From: an uncultured Chlorobiaceae bacterium
Lineage (GTDB): Bacteria > Bacteroidota > Chlorobiia > Chlorobiales > Chlorobiaceae
Reading direction: 5' to 3'
Length of the DNA stretch: 64,000 nt
Assembly (NCBI GenBank): GCA_903895195.1
Contig: CAITSZ010000011.1
Location: 124,001 to 188,000, forward strand
The notes below the pieces were generated by a model. The model was not told where the DNA came from. It was given only the letters and a program-made list of their open reading frames with translations, and made no database searches. Below, one piece after another: positions 21,869 through 32,405 of this stretch (positions are counted from its first letter, which is position 1; each line of letters begins with the position of its first letter). Position numbers and translations under genes: made by a program.

Positions 21869-22786
21869 TTAATAGCCGTAGCTTTTCAACAGGTTGTTTT
21901 TCTTTCTCCAATCAGGGCGCACTTTTATAAAGAGTTCAAGAAATACAGGACGTCCCAGCATCTCCTCAATATCTTTTCTTGCAGTCTGACCAAGTTTTTT
22001 CAAAGCAGCTCCCTTGCTGCCAATCAATATCTGCTTCTGGGTTTCACGCTCAACGACGACCGAGCAGCGGATAAGATCTTTTCTTGTTGGATCGGCTTCA
22101 TGCTGTTCTTTGAATTCATCAATGACTACTTCTGTTGAATAAGGAACTTCACGGCCGTAGAGCAGAAATATCTTTTCACGAATGATTTCACTGACAAAAA
22201 ACCGCTCTGGCGCCGTGCTGAGAGTATCTTCCGGATATAAGGGATAATGGAGTGGAAGAAACGGCCGGATAGTTTCGATAAGCTGCGGGAGGTTACTTGC
22301 TTTCAATGCTGAAACGGAGAGAACTGCAGCCGGATTCCATGTTTTTCTGACAATCTCTTCAGCTTCAAGCTGACGGGCGCTGGTTACAAGATCGCATTTA
22401 TTGAGAACTGCAATAACCTTTTTCCCGGAGGGTTTCAACCAGTCATTAAAAAGTTCTTCAGCAAATTCCCTGTCAAAAAGATCTTTTTTCCCTGAAAATG
22501 GGAGCAGGGCGATAACGATATCTGCATCTTTCAGGGTGGTTCTGATAATTTCAAGCATGGACTGATGAAGCTGCTGTTGAGGCTTCATGATGCCCGGTGT
22601 ATCGAGAAAAATTATCTGACAGGTATCGTTGTGATATATTCCTGTGATTTTTTTCCTTGTAGTTTGCGGCTTTGGTGTTACAATAGAAAGTTTATAGTCG
22701 AGAATCTCGTTGAGCAGGGTCGACTTGCCAGCATTTGGCGGACCTATAATAATTGCGAAACCGCAAGAGAAAGGAGAGGAATTCAT
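21869..22786 (-). CDS. era: GTPase Era
   Basis: 305 residues from the ATG at 22786; a TTG at 22810 would add 8 residues. Ribosome-assembly GTPase that binds the 3' end of 16S rRNA. G1 GPPNAGKST (15-23), G3 DTPG and G4 NKCD are present, followed by the KH-domain signature ([19 protein letters not shown]) and a C-terminal [13 protein letters not shown] stretch. It converges on rpsA and is divergent from mtaB. Confidence 0.95.
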   Translation of the reverse strand: MNSSPFSCGFAIIIGPPNAGKSTLLNEILDYKLSIVTPKPQTTRKKITGIYHNDTCQIIFLDTPGIMKPQQQLHQSMLEIIRTTLKDADIVIALLPFSGKKDLFDREFAEELFNDWLKPSGKKVIAVLNKCDLVTSARQLEAEEIVRKTWNPAAVLSVSALKASNLPQLIETIRPFLPLHYPLYPEDTLSTAPERFFVSEIIREKIFLLYGREVPYSTEVVIDEFKEQHEADPTRKDLIRCSVVVERETQKQILIGSKGAALKKLGQTARKDIEEMLGRPVFLELFIKVRPDWRKKNNLLKSYGY

Positions 22787-22926
22787 AGAACTTTTTATGA
22801 GAGGATTCAATCTGTTTACAAGGGACTATACGAAATTACAGTCTTACATGATAAAGAAAAAGGCGGGGAACTCTTTCTATAAAGATTGATGCTTTCGAAG
22901 TATTACAATGCAGGAAAAATAGAGAT

Positions 22927-24285
22927 ATGAACGGTCATATTCATAAGCGAGTTGCTGCAGTAACCCTTGGGTGTAAATTGAATTATTCTGAAACCTCCTC
23001 TATTCTTGATGATTTATGTCAGCATGGGTGGGAGTTGCGCTCAATAGAAGAGGGCGCTGATCTTATTATTGTGCATACCTGTGCAGTCACAAAACAGGCT
23101 GAAAAGAAAAGTCGTCAGAAAATCAGGGGGATCATAAAAAAAAATCCTGCCAGCCGGATTGCAGTTATCGGATGTTATTCTCAGTTGAATCCGGAAAATC
23201 TTGCTTCAATAGAGGGTGTAGACGCCATTTTTGGCAGTAACGATAAATTCGATATACAATTATACGATGATATCAGCGCTGGAACGATTGTCTCCCCCCT
23301 TGTCAAGGTCTCTCCGGCCAGTACTATTGAAGAGGTATATCCCGGATATTCTTTGCCGGCGGTTAAGAGTTCTGACCGGACCCGTGCTTTTTTGAAAATA
23401 CAGGATGGCTGTGACTATGGATGTGCCTATTGCACGATTCCGAAAGCAAGGGGACGGTCGCGCTCGCTTTCTATAGCTCGAATTGTTGAGCGTGCACACA
23501 CCATGGCTTCATCAGGATATCGGGAAATTGTTCTGACCGGAGTTAATATAGGCGACTATCGTCATGAGGGGATGACGCTTTGTGATCTCTTGCAAAAGCT
23601 TGAGCATGTCAACGTCAGCCGTATCCGTATCAGTTCGATAGAACCGGACTTTATTGATGAAAAGTTGATTGCGCTTGTTGCACGCTCAGAAAGAATAGCA
23701 CCTCATTTTCATATTCCTCTCCAGAGTGGATCGGACACTATTCTCAAGGCGATGCGCCGCCGTTACGATACGGCAATGTACCGCTCAAGAGTAATGCATG
23801 CCGTAGAGCGAATTGCCGATTGTGCCATCGGAACTGATGTGATAGTTGGCTATCCTGGAGAAACCGTTGATGATTTTTCGCAGATGTACCGTTTCCTTGA
23901 GAATCTTCCTCTTGCATATCTTCATGTATTCAGTTGTTCCATGCAGCCAGGAACCCCTCTTGCCCGGCAAGTGGAAAACCATGAGCTCAACCCTGTTGAG
24001 TCGGGTGAGATTGCAAGGCGATATGCAGCATTGATAGAACTTGGGCGTCAAAAGGAGTATCAGTTTAAAGAGCGTTATACAGGAAAAGAGTGCATGGTGC
24101 TTTTTGAGGGGAGCAGACCGGTTAAAAAAGGGATAGCACAATGCAGCGGTTATACGCCCAACTATCTTCGTGTGCTGGTTGAGACTGATCCTGCTGTTGA
24201 ACAAACTCTTTCAGGAAATGAATTGCCGGTGTTGATTGAGTCTTTAGGAGATGATTTGAATTTAAAAGGGAGAGTGCTATCTTGA
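22927..24285 (+). CDS. mtaB: tRNA (N6-threonylcarbamoyladenosine-37) methylthiotransferase MtaB-like
   Basis: 452 residues. A radical-SAM methylthiotransferase: N-terminal UPF0004 domain with cysteines in TLGCKLNYSE, VHTCAV and VIGCY; radical-SAM loop CDYGCAYCTIPKARG; C-terminal TRAM-like region. The GCKLNYSE form of the first motif marks the MtaB (ms2t6A) branch rather than MiaB or RimO. It is followed by apt 45 bases downstream on the same strand. Confidence 0.9.
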   Translation: MNGHIHKRVAAVTLGCKLNYSETSSILDDLCQHGWELRSIEEGADLIIVHTCAVTKQAEKKSRQKIRGIIKKNPASRIAVIGCYSQLNPENLASIEGVDAIFGSNDKFDIQLYDDISAGTIVSPLVKVSPASTIEEVYPGYSLPAVKSSDRTRAFLKIQDGCDYGCAYCTIPKARGRSRSLSIARIVERAHTMASSGYREIVLTGVNIGDYRHEGMTLCDLLQKLEHVNVSRIRISSIEPDFIDEKLIALVARSERIAPHFHIPLQSGSDTILKAMRRRYDTAMYRSRVMHAVERIADCAIGTDVIVGYPGETVDDFSQMYRFLENLPLAYLHVFSCSMQPGTPLARQVENHELNPVESGEIARRYAALIELGRQKEYQFKERYTGKECMVLFEGSRPVKKGIAQCSGYTPNYLRVLVETDPAVEQTLSGNELPVLIESLGDDLNLKGRVLS

Positions 24286-24330
24286 TTTCCAGTGTCACTT
24301 ACCGCACCATCAACTAAATTATAGTCATCC

Positions 24331-24864
24331 ATGCCCATTAAATCCCGTATCCGTTCGATTCCAGACTATCCGAAAAAAGGGATCCTCTTTCGTGATATTA
24401 CCACCCTTATCAAGGATCCGGTAGGTTTCAGGCTGGTAATTGACAATCTGACTCAGCACTACCTGCTTCAGGGGCTCGATTTCGATGTTATTGTCGGAAT
24501 AGAGGCAAGAGGATTTATCATCGGCGGCGCCCTGGCTTACACACTTGGCAAAGGTTTTGTTCCGGTAAGAAAACCGGGAAAACTCCCTGCTGATGTTGTG
24601 TCGCAGGAGTACGAGCTTGAGTATGGTACAGATAAAATAGAGATCCATGTTGATGCACTTGTTGCGGGCCAGAAGGTTCTTCTTGTTGATGATCTGCTTG
24701 CTACCGGTGGAACTGCTCTGGCCGCGGCTGCATTGGTCGAAAAGGTAGGCGGGATCATTTCTGAAATGGCTTTTATCGTTAATCTGCCTGACATTGGCGG
24801 CGAACAAAAAATACGTGATAAAGGATACAGCGTTTTCTCTCTAACTGATTTTGAAGGGGAGTAA
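24331..24864 (+). CDS. apt: Adenine phosphoribosyltransferase
   Basis: 177 residues. Salvages adenine to AMP with PRPP. Family motifs are IPDYPKKGILFRDIT at the N-terminus, GIEARGFIIGGALAY, and the PRPP loop LLVDDLLATGGTALAA. It is probably co-transcribed with mtaB upstream and the antiporter gene, whose start is 9 bases after the apt stop. Confidence 0.97.
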   Translation: MPIKSRIRSIPDYPKKGILFRDITTLIKDPVGFRLVIDNLTQHYLLQGLDFDVIVGIEARGFIIGGALAYTLGKGFVPVRKPGKLPADVVSQEYELEYGTDKIEIHVDALVAGQKVLLVDDLLATGGTALAAAALVEKVGGIISEMAFIVNLPDIGGEQKIRDKGYSVFSLTDFEGE

Positions 24865-24873
24865 GAAAGAGGT

Positions 24874-26280
24874 ATGAGTATATCGCTGATTGCAGCGAAT
24901 TGTAATGAAACGGCAGCACTTGCTGCCGTTCATCTTTTGCATCCGCACCATAACCTTCCTCCTGTCTGGCTTGCAGCTCCTTTCATTCTTCTTCTTTTAA
25001 TGATCGCCACAGGTCCACTTCTGTATTCGCACTTCTGGGAGCACCATTACAGCAAAGTATCCATCGGGCTTGGTGGAATAGTTGCTGCATATTACTGGCT
25101 TAACATGGACCAGGGGGTCAGGATTCTGCAGCATTCGCTTGAAGAGTATCTCTCATTTATTGCATTGATAACAGCCCTCTTTGTTGTTTCCGGCGGAATT
25201 CTTATCAGGATTGAGAGACGGGGGAGTCCTTTTATTAACGGAGCGTTACTTTTAGCTGGAGCACTGGTTTCAAATTTGATCGGTACGACAGGAGCCTCCA
25301 TGCTTCTTATCCGCCCCTATATTCGAATCAATGAAGGCAGGATAAAGGCGTTTCATATCGTGTTCTTTATTTTTATTGTCAGCAATATTGGTGGAGCCTT
25401 AACCCCTATTGGCGACCCGCCTCTGTTTTTAGGATTTTTAAAAGGAGTGCCGTTTTTCTGGTCACTCCAGAAAATATGGATGCCCTGGATGCTTACGCTT
25501 GGCGGTCTGATTCTGATTTTTATTGTGTTAGACAGCAGGGTAGGGAGAGGTGAGATGACGAGACCTGAACAATCCGGAAAAATAAGCGTTTTTGGAGCTA
25601 AAGGCTTCATTTATATGGCCATGGTGATAGGCGCTGTTTTTATTGACCCCGCCGTTATGGCCTGGGTACCGAGTCTTCAGGCCATATTGCACCTGCCATT
25701 AGGTATTCGTGAGCTGATCATGTTTGCTGTTGCCTTTGCTGCTTATAAAACTGCCGATAAGGAGGCGCTGAAAGGCAACGATTTTAACTTTATCCCGATT
25801 CGGGAGGTTGCCATTCTTTTTGTCGGGATATTTGCAACAATGATTCCTGCACTTGAGCTGATGGGCGACTATGCATCAACCCATGCCGGTGGATTTTCAG
25901 TAACGCGCTTTTACTGGATGACAGGATTTTTTTCGGGCGTTCTTGATAATGCGCCAACCTATCTGAGCTTTTTAGCCGGAGCTTTCGGAAAGTTTGGGAT
26001 GGATCTCAATTCAGTCACGGATATGCAGAAATTTGCCTACGGAGTAAGCTCTCCCGTTGCCGGGGATCTACCTTCTGACATCTATCTGATGGCCATTTCC
26101 ATGGCAGCGGTATTTTTTGGCTCATTGACCTATATTGGCAATGCTCCGAATTTTATGGTCAAAAATATTGCTATCCAAAGCGGTGTAGAAATGCCTCACT
26201 TCATTGAGTATATCTATAAATACTCAATGCCTGTTCTGATACCGTTGTTTGTCTTGATATGGTGGCTCTTCTTTACATAG
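24874..26280 (+). CDS. NhaD-type sodium:proton antiporter
   Basis: 468 residues, about 11-13 hydrophobic spans, ion transporter superfamily (ArsB/NhaD). Conserved NhaD patterns include LIGTTGASMLLIRP, NIGGALTPIGDPPLFLGFLKGVPF and FFSGVLDNAPTYL. It is expected to exchange cytoplasmic sodium for protons. GAAAGAGGT precedes the ATG. The N-terminal part contains a His/Pro stretch (LHPHHNLPP) before the first clear span. Confidence 0.85.
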   Translation: MSISLIAANCNETAALAAVHLLHPHHNLPPVWLAAPFILLLLMIATGPLLYSHFWEHHYSKVSIGLGGIVAAYYWLNMDQGVRILQHSLEEYLSFIALITALFVVSGGILIRIERRGSPFINGALLLAGALVSNLIGTTGASMLLIRPYIRINEGRIKAFHIVFFIFIVSNIGGALTPIGDPPLFLGFLKGVPFFWSLQKIWMPWMLTLGGLILIFIVLDSRVGRGEMTRPEQSGKISVFGAKGFIYMAMVIGAVFIDPAVMAWVPSLQAILHLPLGIRELIMFAVAFAAYKTADKEALKGNDFNFIPIREVAILFVGIFATMIPALELMGDYASTHAGGFSVTRFYWMTGFFSGVLDNAPTYLSFLAGAFGKFGMDLNSVTDMQKFAYGVSSPVAGDLPSDIYLMAISMAAVFFGSLTYIGNAPNFMVKNIAIQSGVEMPHFIEYIYKYSMPVLIPLFVLIWWLFFT

Positions 26281-26298
26281 TAAAGAGAACTGATGGGT

Positions 26299-26607
26299 CT
26301 AATTCCCACCTGGTTTCAGACTTTCACTCACGGCGAGCTTGAACTCCTTTGAGATTTTAAAAGTCGGTACGTTTTTAGGGTCAACAGTAACCTTCTCTCC
26401 AGTTCTCGGGTTTCTTGCCTGTCGTAGATTTTTATACCTGATATTGAAGGAGCCGAAACCTCTTATTTCAATTCTCTTTCCTGCTTTCAGAGAGTCAATG
26501 ATACTTTCAAACAAGCTGTCAACTATAGATTCTGTTTCATTCTTTGTCAAGCCTGTTTTGTGGGCAATTGCATTGACCAGGTCTGCTTTTGTCGTTGTGT
26601 TTCCCAT
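26299..26607 (-). CDS. HU/IHF-family DNA-bending protein
   Basis: 102 residues. The helical N-terminus (TKADLVNAIAHKTGLTKNETESIV) and the arm motif (RGFGSFNIRYKNLRQARNPRTGEKV) are those of bacterial HU/IHF. VDPKNVPTFKISKEFK resembles IHF-beta/HU of Bacteroidota-Chlorobi. It acts as a dimer that bends DNA in the nucleoid. It converges on the antiporter gene, with 18 bases between stops. Confidence 0.93.
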   Translation of the reverse strand: MGNTTTKADLVNAIAHKTGLTKNETESIVDSLFESIIDSLKAGKRIEIRGFGSFNIRYKNLRQARNPRTGEKVTVDPKNVPTFKISKEFKLAVSESLKPGGN

Positions 26608-26644
26608 GGCTCTATAATGCTTAGGTTATATGCAAGGCATATGC

Positions 26645-27010
26645 TTACTTAAACCACAAATGTAAAGCAACAATTCCCATAAAAACGGAAAAAGCTTTCC
26701 GGAGTATGTCATTTGAAAGATGAGTCGCAATTTTCGCTCCGAAATAAGCTCCTGCAAAAAGTCCTGCGGCAATGGTAAGTCCGATCAAAATGTTTTCCAT
26801 CGAAATTTTTCCTGACCGATAATACTCGATTACCCCAAGAAGCCCGACCGGAAGAAGCAGCGCAATAAGTGAGGTGCCGACAGCACTCTGTTGGGTCATG
26901 CCGAAAAAGAGTACCATCGCCGGAACTATTATAACTCCTCCGCCAACACCGAACATTCCTGAAAGAAGGCCGGCACCGATGCCGATCCCAAGTAAACCGA
27001 TAAGTTGCAT
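26645..27010 (-). CDS. Half-size TauE/SafE family membrane protein
   Basis: 121 residues with four hydrophobic spans. The start IGLLGIGIGAGLLSGMFGVGGGVIIVPAM is the glycine-rich first repeat of TauE/SafE anion exporters. Normal members are about 250 residues with two such repeats; only one is present here and no second half follows, so it may work as a homodimer. The substrate is unknown. It ends 37 bases before the HU-family gene and starts 22 bases after the ftsH stop, which suggests co-transcription with ftsH. Confidence 0.8.
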   Translation of the reverse strand: MQLIGLLGIGIGAGLLSGMFGVGGGVIIVPAMVLFFGMTQQSAVGTSLIALLLPVGLLGVIEYYRSGKISMENILIGLTIAAGLFAGAYFGAKIATHLSNDILRKAFSVFMGIVALHLWFK

Positions 27011-27032
27011 GGGTAATTTGCGGTTAATCCGG

Positions 27033-29018
27033 TTATGAAATAGCCATGCCGGGAAAAGGCTGTTCGTAACCTATAATCTCGTGTATCTCTGTTGCATTGA
27101 GCGACTCCTTTTCAATAAGCACTTCGGCAAGTCGATGCAGAATCGAACTCTTTTCGTTGATAATCTTTTTGGCATTCTCCATGCAGGTCATAATAATATT
27201 TCGAACTTCGATATCTATCTGCAGGGCAGTTTCTTCACTGTACTCGCGTATATGGGAGTAGTCCTTTCCAAGAAAAACCTCTTTGTGGCTGTCCCCGTAA
27301 TTAATAGGGCCGAGAGTTTCGCTCATTCCCCATTGCCGTACCATTCTTCGGGCAATATCTGTAGCCTTTTCTATATCATTCGCCGCACCTGTACTGGTTT
27401 CATGAAATACAATATCTTCTGCCACCCTTCCTCCAAGCGCATAGGTGATCATTGCCAGCAGGTACTCCTTATTATGAGTGTAACGGTCTTCGAGAGGCAG
27501 ATATGCCGTAAGCCCCAGGCTTCTGCCTCTCGGAATAATCGTTACTTTATGTATAGGATCCGATCCCTTTGTATATGTTGAAACAAGCACATGACCAGCT
27601 TCGTGATAGGCTGTCAGTTTTTTCTGTTCATCAGAAATAAACATGCTTTTCCTTTCAGGGCCCATCAGGATTTTATCGCGTGCCTGCTCGAAATTATCTG
27701 CAGTAATAAGCTGCTGATCAGTGCGAGCGGCCAGAAGTGCTGCTTCATTGACCAGATTTGCCAAATCGGCACCTGAAAATCCAGGAGAGCTTTTTGCAAG
27801 GACGTTGATATCGACATTTTCTGCCAGCGGAGTATTGCGGGTATGAATTTTTAAAATAGCTTCACGTCCGCGTATGTCAGGTTTGTCGATTGTGATCTGT
27901 CTATCAAACCTTCCAGGCCTTAGTAGTGCAGTATCGAGCACATCAGGGCGGTTAGTTGCTGCAATAAGGATAACATTCTCGCTTGTTGTAAACCCATCCA
28001 TTTCCACCAGAAGCTGGTTCAGGGTCTGCTCCCGTTCATCATGACCCCCGCCAAGGCCTGCTCCCCGACTGCGGCCGACCGCATCAATTTCATCGATAAA
28101 AACAATACAAGGTGAATTCTTCTTGGCCTGCTCAAACAGATCCCGTACTCTTGCGGCTCCGACTCCAACAAACATTTCAACGAAATCAGCTCCGGATATT
28201 GAGAAAAAAGGAACTTTGGCTTCGCCTGCAATAGCTTTGGCTAAAAGAGTTTTACCGGTTCCGGGAGGGCCGAGAAGCAGTACTCCTTTAGGGATCTTTC
28301 CGCCGATTCTCTGGAACTTTTCAGGATTGGTAAGGAATTCGACGGTTTCCTGCAGTTCTTCTATCGCCTCATCTACGCCTGCAACGTCATTAAATGTTGT
28401 TTTAACATCAAATTCACTGACAAGTTTTGCACGGCTTTTGCTGAAGCTGAAAATAGTTTTAGCCTGCCCGCTGTTCTGACCGTTCATTCGCCTGAAGAGA
28501 AAGAAGTAAATAACACCGAAAATAATCCAGGGGGCGAAAAGAACTAAAAAGGTATTCAGCGGGCTGGTGCCCTCTTCAACTTTGATGCGGATTCCTTTTT
28601 CTGCAAGTATGTCGGCTTGCTCCAGACTGAAAGAAGGGATTCTGACAGCAAACCGATCAGACGGCAGGGTTGTATTGTTGATAAGAGAGAGCGGGGTGAC
28701 AGTTTTAAGTTTTCCATTCAGAATAGCTGATTTATCTTCAAATGTTTTAACCGTTACTTCAGTAACAATTGTTTGGGAAAGAAGCGATTTATACTCGTTA
28801 TACGTTATTTCAGGGTTGGCGGGATTTGCAAAAAAACGTTGAAAAACAAACAGCAACAAAAAGGCAACCATCATAAAAAAGATGAAACGAGGCAACTTTG
28901 CCTGAGGCCCTTCTCCAGTTCCCTGAAACCATCCGGACTTTTCTTCATCATCTTTCACCGGCTTGAATTTATTTCGGGAAGTATCTTTCCCCGGCTTTTT
29001 AAAGGGATTTTCAGGCAT
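27033..29018 (-). CDS. ftsH: ATP-dependent zinc metalloprotease FtsH
   Basis: 661 residues from the ATG at 29018 ([10 protein letters not shown]). An in-frame start at 29096 would add a doubtful hydrophobic extension. Membrane-bound hexameric protease that degrades misfolded membrane proteins and regulators. A charged N-terminus precedes two membrane spans around a periplasmic domain. The AAA core has Walker A GPPGTGKT (about 250), Walker [12 protein letters not shown] and the arginine-finger segment RPGRFDRQI, and the zinc site is HEAGH (about 470). The length is typical. Confidence 0.97.
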   Translation of the reverse strand: MPENPFKKPGKDTSRNKFKPVKDDEEKSGWFQGTGEGPQAKLPRFIFFMMVAFLLLFVFQRFFANPANPEITYNEYKSLLSQTIVTEVTVKTFEDKSAILNGKLKTVTPLSLINNTTLPSDRFAVRIPSFSLEQADILAEKGIRIKVEEGTSPLNTFLVLFAPWIIFGVIYFFLFRRMNGQNSGQAKTIFSFSKSRAKLVSEFDVKTTFNDVAGVDEAIEELQETVEFLTNPEKFQRIGGKIPKGVLLLGPPGTGKTLLAKAIAGEAKVPFFSISGADFVEMFVGVGAARVRDLFEQAKKNSPCIVFIDEIDAVGRSRGAGLGGGHDEREQTLNQLLVEMDGFTTSENVILIAATNRPDVLDTALLRPGRFDRQITIDKPDIRGREAILKIHTRNTPLAENVDINVLAKSSPGFSGADLANLVNEAALLAARTDQQLITADNFEQARDKILMGPERKSMFISDEQKKLTAYHEAGHVLVSTYTKGSDPIHKVTIIPRGRSLGLTAYLPLEDRYTHNKEYLLAMITYALGGRVAEDIVFHETSTGAANDIEKATDIARRMVRQWGMSETLGPINYGDSHKEVFLGKDYSHIREYSEETALQIDIEVRNIIMTCMENAKKIINEKSSILHRLAEVLIEKESLNATEIHEIIGYEQPFPGMAIS

Positions 29019-29267
29019 AAAACAAATTGAGTGGTTACGTAAAATGTAACTTACTACATTTAAAGTAATTAAAAGTAAAACTGCAATTGAAAACAAAAAG
29101 TTTATGTGAGATGGCCTGATATTGAAGAAAGTTATATCCTTTAGGCCCGCGGGATCGAGAATTTCTGGTTAATCTGTTATCTTGAGTCTTCAAAAGCGGT
29201 GAGTTTTTCTTAAATTCATTACTCTTGCAATAGTTCCCTGTCAATAATAAACAGTACAACGCTCATT

Positions 29268-30776
29268 ATGGTTGGTAAAAGGGTTAGAACCAGGTTTGCA
29301 CCTTCTCCAACAGGATATTTACACGTAGGCGGACTGAGAACCGCACTGTATAACTACCTGTTCGCAAAGAAAATGAATGGAATTTTTGTAATACGTATTG
29401 AAGATACCGATCAAGTCAGGAAAGTTGAGGGGGCGCAGAAAGATCTTATCAAAACTCTTGAATGGGCAGGAATTATTGCTGATGAAAGTCCTGAACATGG
29501 AGGTGATTTCGGGCCCTATGTTCAGTCTGAGCGGCTTGACATCTATGCGAAATATTGCCAGCAACTGCTTGACGATAATCATGCCTACTACTGTTTTGCA
29601 ACCCATGAAGAGCTGGAAGAAAACCGGCAGCTTCAGATAAAGCAGGGACTGCAGCCGAAATACAACCGCAAATGGCTTCCCGAAGAGATGGGCGGTTCCA
29701 TACCCGCGAGTCAGATCAAAAAAAAGCTCGACGAGGGATCACCCTATGTAGTCCGCATGAAAGTGCCAGATTATGTTTCGGTGTGGTTTGAAGATATTAT
29801 CAGGGGCCCTGTAGAGTTTGATTCTGCAACTATTGACGATCAGGTTCTGATGAAATCCGATGGGTTTCCAACCTATCATTTTGCCAGTGTTATTGACGAC
29901 CACCTGATGGAGTTCACCCATATTATCAGAGGTGAAGAGTGGCTTCCTTCTATGCCAAAGCATCTTCTTCTCTACGAATTTTTTGGCTGGGAACCTCCCA
30001 AGGTTGCCCATCTCCCGCTGCTGCTTAATGCTGATCGCTCAAAACTCAGCAAAAGGCAGGGCGACGTTGCTGTTGAAGATTATGTCCGCAAGGGATACAG
30101 TTGTGATGCTATCGTGAATTTTGTCGCCATGCTGGGCTGGAATGAAGGAGAGGGCAGCGAGCAGGAGGTGTACAGTATGCAGCAGCTTATTGACAAGTTT
30201 TCACTTGAAAGGGTAGGAAAAGCCGGCGCGGTTTTTAATGTTGACAAGCTCAACTGGCTTGAAAAACAGTACATCAAAAATCGTCCTTCAGAGAAAATTA
30301 TTGAGGTGATAAAACCTCTTCTTCTCGGTGAACTTGAAACAAAAAAGTCACTGATGCCGCTCGAGGTTATTACAGGGGATGCATACCTTGAAAAGGTGAT
30401 AGAGCTCATGCGTGAACGGGTTGGATTTGAGCATGAATTTGTGACATTTTCGTCCTACTTCTTTTTCGAGCCTGAATCCTATGATGCAGAGGCCGTACAA
30501 AAGCGCTGGGAGGCAGATACCAATGCTCTTCTTCGCGAGTTCAGTGCAGTTCTTTACTCTCTTGAGGAGTTCAGTGCTGAGAACATTGAGGCAAAGCTTA
30601 AAGAATTTGTGGCTCCGAAAGGTCTTAAAGCAGCCTATCTTATCCATCCGCTGAGAATACTGACTTCAGGAGTAAGTTTCGGCCCAAGTCTTTATCATAT
30701 GCTTGAGGTGCTGGGAAAGGAAGCCGTACTCAGGCGTATAGAGAAAGGTATTGAAACAATCACTGTTCCGGCTTGA
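29268..30776 (+). CDS. gltX: Glutamyl-tRNA synthetase
   Basis: 502 residues. Class I synthetase with the HIGH-type motif in [22 protein letters not shown] and a KMSKS-type loop KLSKR (259-263). It charges tRNA-Glu and also supplies the first substrate for chlorophyll and haem synthesis by the C5 pathway. Whether it also charges tRNA-Gln cannot be judged here. It starts about 250 bases from divergent ftsH and ends at a clear terminator, before tRNA-Phe. Confidence 0.97.
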   Translation: MVGKRVRTRFAPSPTGYLHVGGLRTALYNYLFAKKMNGIFVIRIEDTDQVRKVEGAQKDLIKTLEWAGIIADESPEHGGDFGPYVQSERLDIYAKYCQQLLDDNHAYYCFATHEELEENRQLQIKQGLQPKYNRKWLPEEMGGSIPASQIKKKLDEGSPYVVRMKVPDYVSVWFEDIIRGPVEFDSATIDDQVLMKSDGFPTYHFASVIDDHLMEFTHIIRGEEWLPSMPKHLLLYEFFGWEPPKVAHLPLLLNADRSKLSKRQGDVAVEDYVRKGYSCDAIVNFVAMLGWNEGEGSEQEVYSMQQLIDKFSLERVGKAGAVFNVDKLNWLEKQYIKNRPSEKIIEVIKPLLLGELETKKSLMPLEVITGDAYLEKVIELMRERVGFEHEFVTFSSYFFFEPESYDAEAVQKRWEADTNALLREFSAVLYSLEEFSAENIEAKLKEFVAPKGLKAAYLIHPLRILTSGVSFGPSLYHMLEVLGKEAVLRRIEKGIETITVPA

Positions 30777-30793
30777 CCGTGGAACATGATTAC

Positions 30794-30832
30794 GGTAAGC
30801 ACAAAAGTGCTTACCCTCAGGTTTGGTTTTTT
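30794..30832 (+). terminator. Rho-independent terminator after gltX
   Basis: GGTAAGCAC (30794-30802) and GTGCTTACC (30807-30815) form a perfect 9-bp stem with an AAAA loop. A T-rich run follows at about 30822-30836. It sits 18 bases after the gltX stop. Confidence 0.75.
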
Positions 30833-30881
30833 TCCTTTTGAAAAAAGAAGATTTATTCCTATACTTTGCCTCACGAAAAAA

Positions 30882-30954
30882 GGACAGGTAGCTCAGTTGG
30901 TAGAGCAAAGGACTGAAAATCCTTGTGTCGGGGGTTCGATTCCCTCTCTGTCCA
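30882..30954 (+). tRNA. tRNA-Phe (anticodon GAA)
   Basis: A full cloverleaf can be drawn by hand: acceptor stem GGACAGG/TCTGTCC (one G-T pair), D stem GCTC/GAGC, anticodon stem AAGGA/TCCTT with loop CTGAAAA giving anticodon GAA, and T stem GGGGG/CCCTC with loop TTCGATT. The discriminator base is A. The 3' CCA is not encoded (CGCC follows), so it must be added by the CCA-adding enzyme. Confidence 0.97.
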
Positions 30955-31103
30955 CGCCCAGAAACGGCAGTTTCCTCGAAGTTGCCCCGGATATGAAATA
31001 CATGTCCACCCTTTTTTTCCTGCTTTCCACTTTTACAAAGGTATCACATGTCATGCAAAGCATCGAGCACTGCTTCCGTGTTTGAACAAAACCCAATGCA
31101 GGC

Positions 31104-32234
31104 ATGAATATTACGACTGAGCGTGATCAGGAAGTCTGGCATGATTTACAGGAGCCCGGAGCATACGAGTGGTGGTATTTCGATGCTGAAGACAGGCGTA
31201 GTGGGTTTTCTTTTGTAATTATCTGGTTTTCCGGGTTTCCTTTTTCCCCCTACTACACCAGTCATTATGAAAAATGGAAAAATCGATTAACCTCCGAAGC
31301 TCCACTGCCTTCCAATTACTCAGGGTTTAGTTTCCAGTTGTACGAAAACGGACGCGAGATCGTTAATTTTATTAGAGAAGGACGTAATGGACTTTTCGAA
31401 AGTACCCGATCTGATATCGGTGTCAGGTTCGAAAAAAACTGCTTTACCTACGACGTCTTGAAAGATGAGTATACTCTGGATATCGATTTTGCCTTTCCTG
31501 CCCGTCAAAAAGCTGTAAAAGCAACTTTTTTGTTTTCATCCTGCCGTAGAATTGTATACGAAAAAAAAGATGAAAACAATGCAGGCAGGGTTCCCCTTCA
31601 CCAGTGGCTTTTGAGTGTCCCGAAGGCTGATGTTGAAGGTATGATTGACATTACTGATCAAAAGAGCGGTGCTGTTCGAACTGTTCCTGTCCGCGCGACT
31701 GGATATCATGACCATAATATGGGCGATTTACCCATGCAGGAGTATCTCTCCCGCTGGTATTGGGGCAGGGCGTTTTCAGAGAGGGTTGACTTGATTTATT
31801 ATGTGACATTTTTTAACAATAATGCCTTTCAGCCTCTTGCACTGCTGCTTTTGCACGACAATACGACAGCTAAAGTGACGGTGTTGGATACGCTGAAGTT
31901 CAGGGAACGCAATTATCGACGAGGCTTTTTTTCTCCGCTGCACAGCCGGGATCTTGAGTTGCAGTATGAGAATATTTTTTTGAAGGTGCATCAGAACAAG
32001 GTGCTGGATGCAGGGCCATTCTATCTTCGGTTTGCATCCGACATTTCATTGCAGCTTGAAGGAACTCACATAGGGGGCATCAAGGGTATATCTGAATTTC
32101 TCAATCCCGGGCGCCTGCAGTCAAAATTCATGAGGTTTTTTACCCGAAGCCGTATATGGCGCCACGGAACGTCATCGACAATGTATGACGGCTATAATAA
32201 TATTAAACGCTCTCTGGATTGGATTAATCGTTAA
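31104..32234 (+). CDS. crtC: Carotenoid 1,2-hydratase (CrtC family)
   Basis: 376 residues. The N-terminal EPGAYEWWYFDAEDRRSGFSF and the central ATGYHDHNMGD are typical of the hydroxyneurosporene synthase (CrtC) family. It adds water across the terminal double bond of a linear or monocyclic carotene. In green sulfur bacteria this leads to hydroxylated and glycosylated carotenoids such as hydroxychlorobactene. It lies just upstream of petC-petB, the same order I recall from Chlorobium tepidum. No ribosome site stands out before the ATG. Confidence 0.85.
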   Translation: MNITTERDQEVWHDLQEPGAYEWWYFDAEDRRSGFSFVIIWFSGFPFSPYYTSHYEKWKNRLTSEAPLPSNYSGFSFQLYENGREIVNFIREGRNGLFESTRSDIGVRFEKNCFTYDVLKDEYTLDIDFAFPARQKAVKATFLFSSCRRIVYEKKDENNAGRVPLHQWLLSVPKADVEGMIDITDQKSGAVRTVPVRATGYHDHNMGDLPMQEYLSRWYWGRAFSERVDLIYYVTFFNNNAFQPLALLLLHDNTTAKVTVLDTLKFRERNYRRGFFSPLHSRDLELQYENIFLKVHQNKVLDAGPFYLRFASDISLQLEGTHIGGIKGISEFLNPGRLQSKFMRFFTRSRIWRHGTSSTMYDGYNNIKRSLDWINR

Positions 32235-32246
32235 AAAAAATATAAA

Positions 32247-32275
32247 TTGACAGTTTGTTTGGGCTTTTTTGAATT
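32247..32275 (+). promoter_or_regulatory. Candidate sigma-70 promoter for petCB
   Basis: TTGACA (32247-32252), 17 bases, then TGAATT (32270-32275), about 130 bases before petC. The -35 is perfect but the -10 is poor, so this is only a candidate. Confidence 0.3.
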
Positions 32276-32405
32276 GCCTTCGGAATGGTTGCTGTTCAAG
32301 AAAAGAATCAAGCATACCTGAGAGAAAGTGGCTGTCGTTGAACCGCCGGGAGGTACTTGCCTTTTGATTTGATAACAAAAAGTTTTAAAAAGGAGATAGA
32401 TCGTA

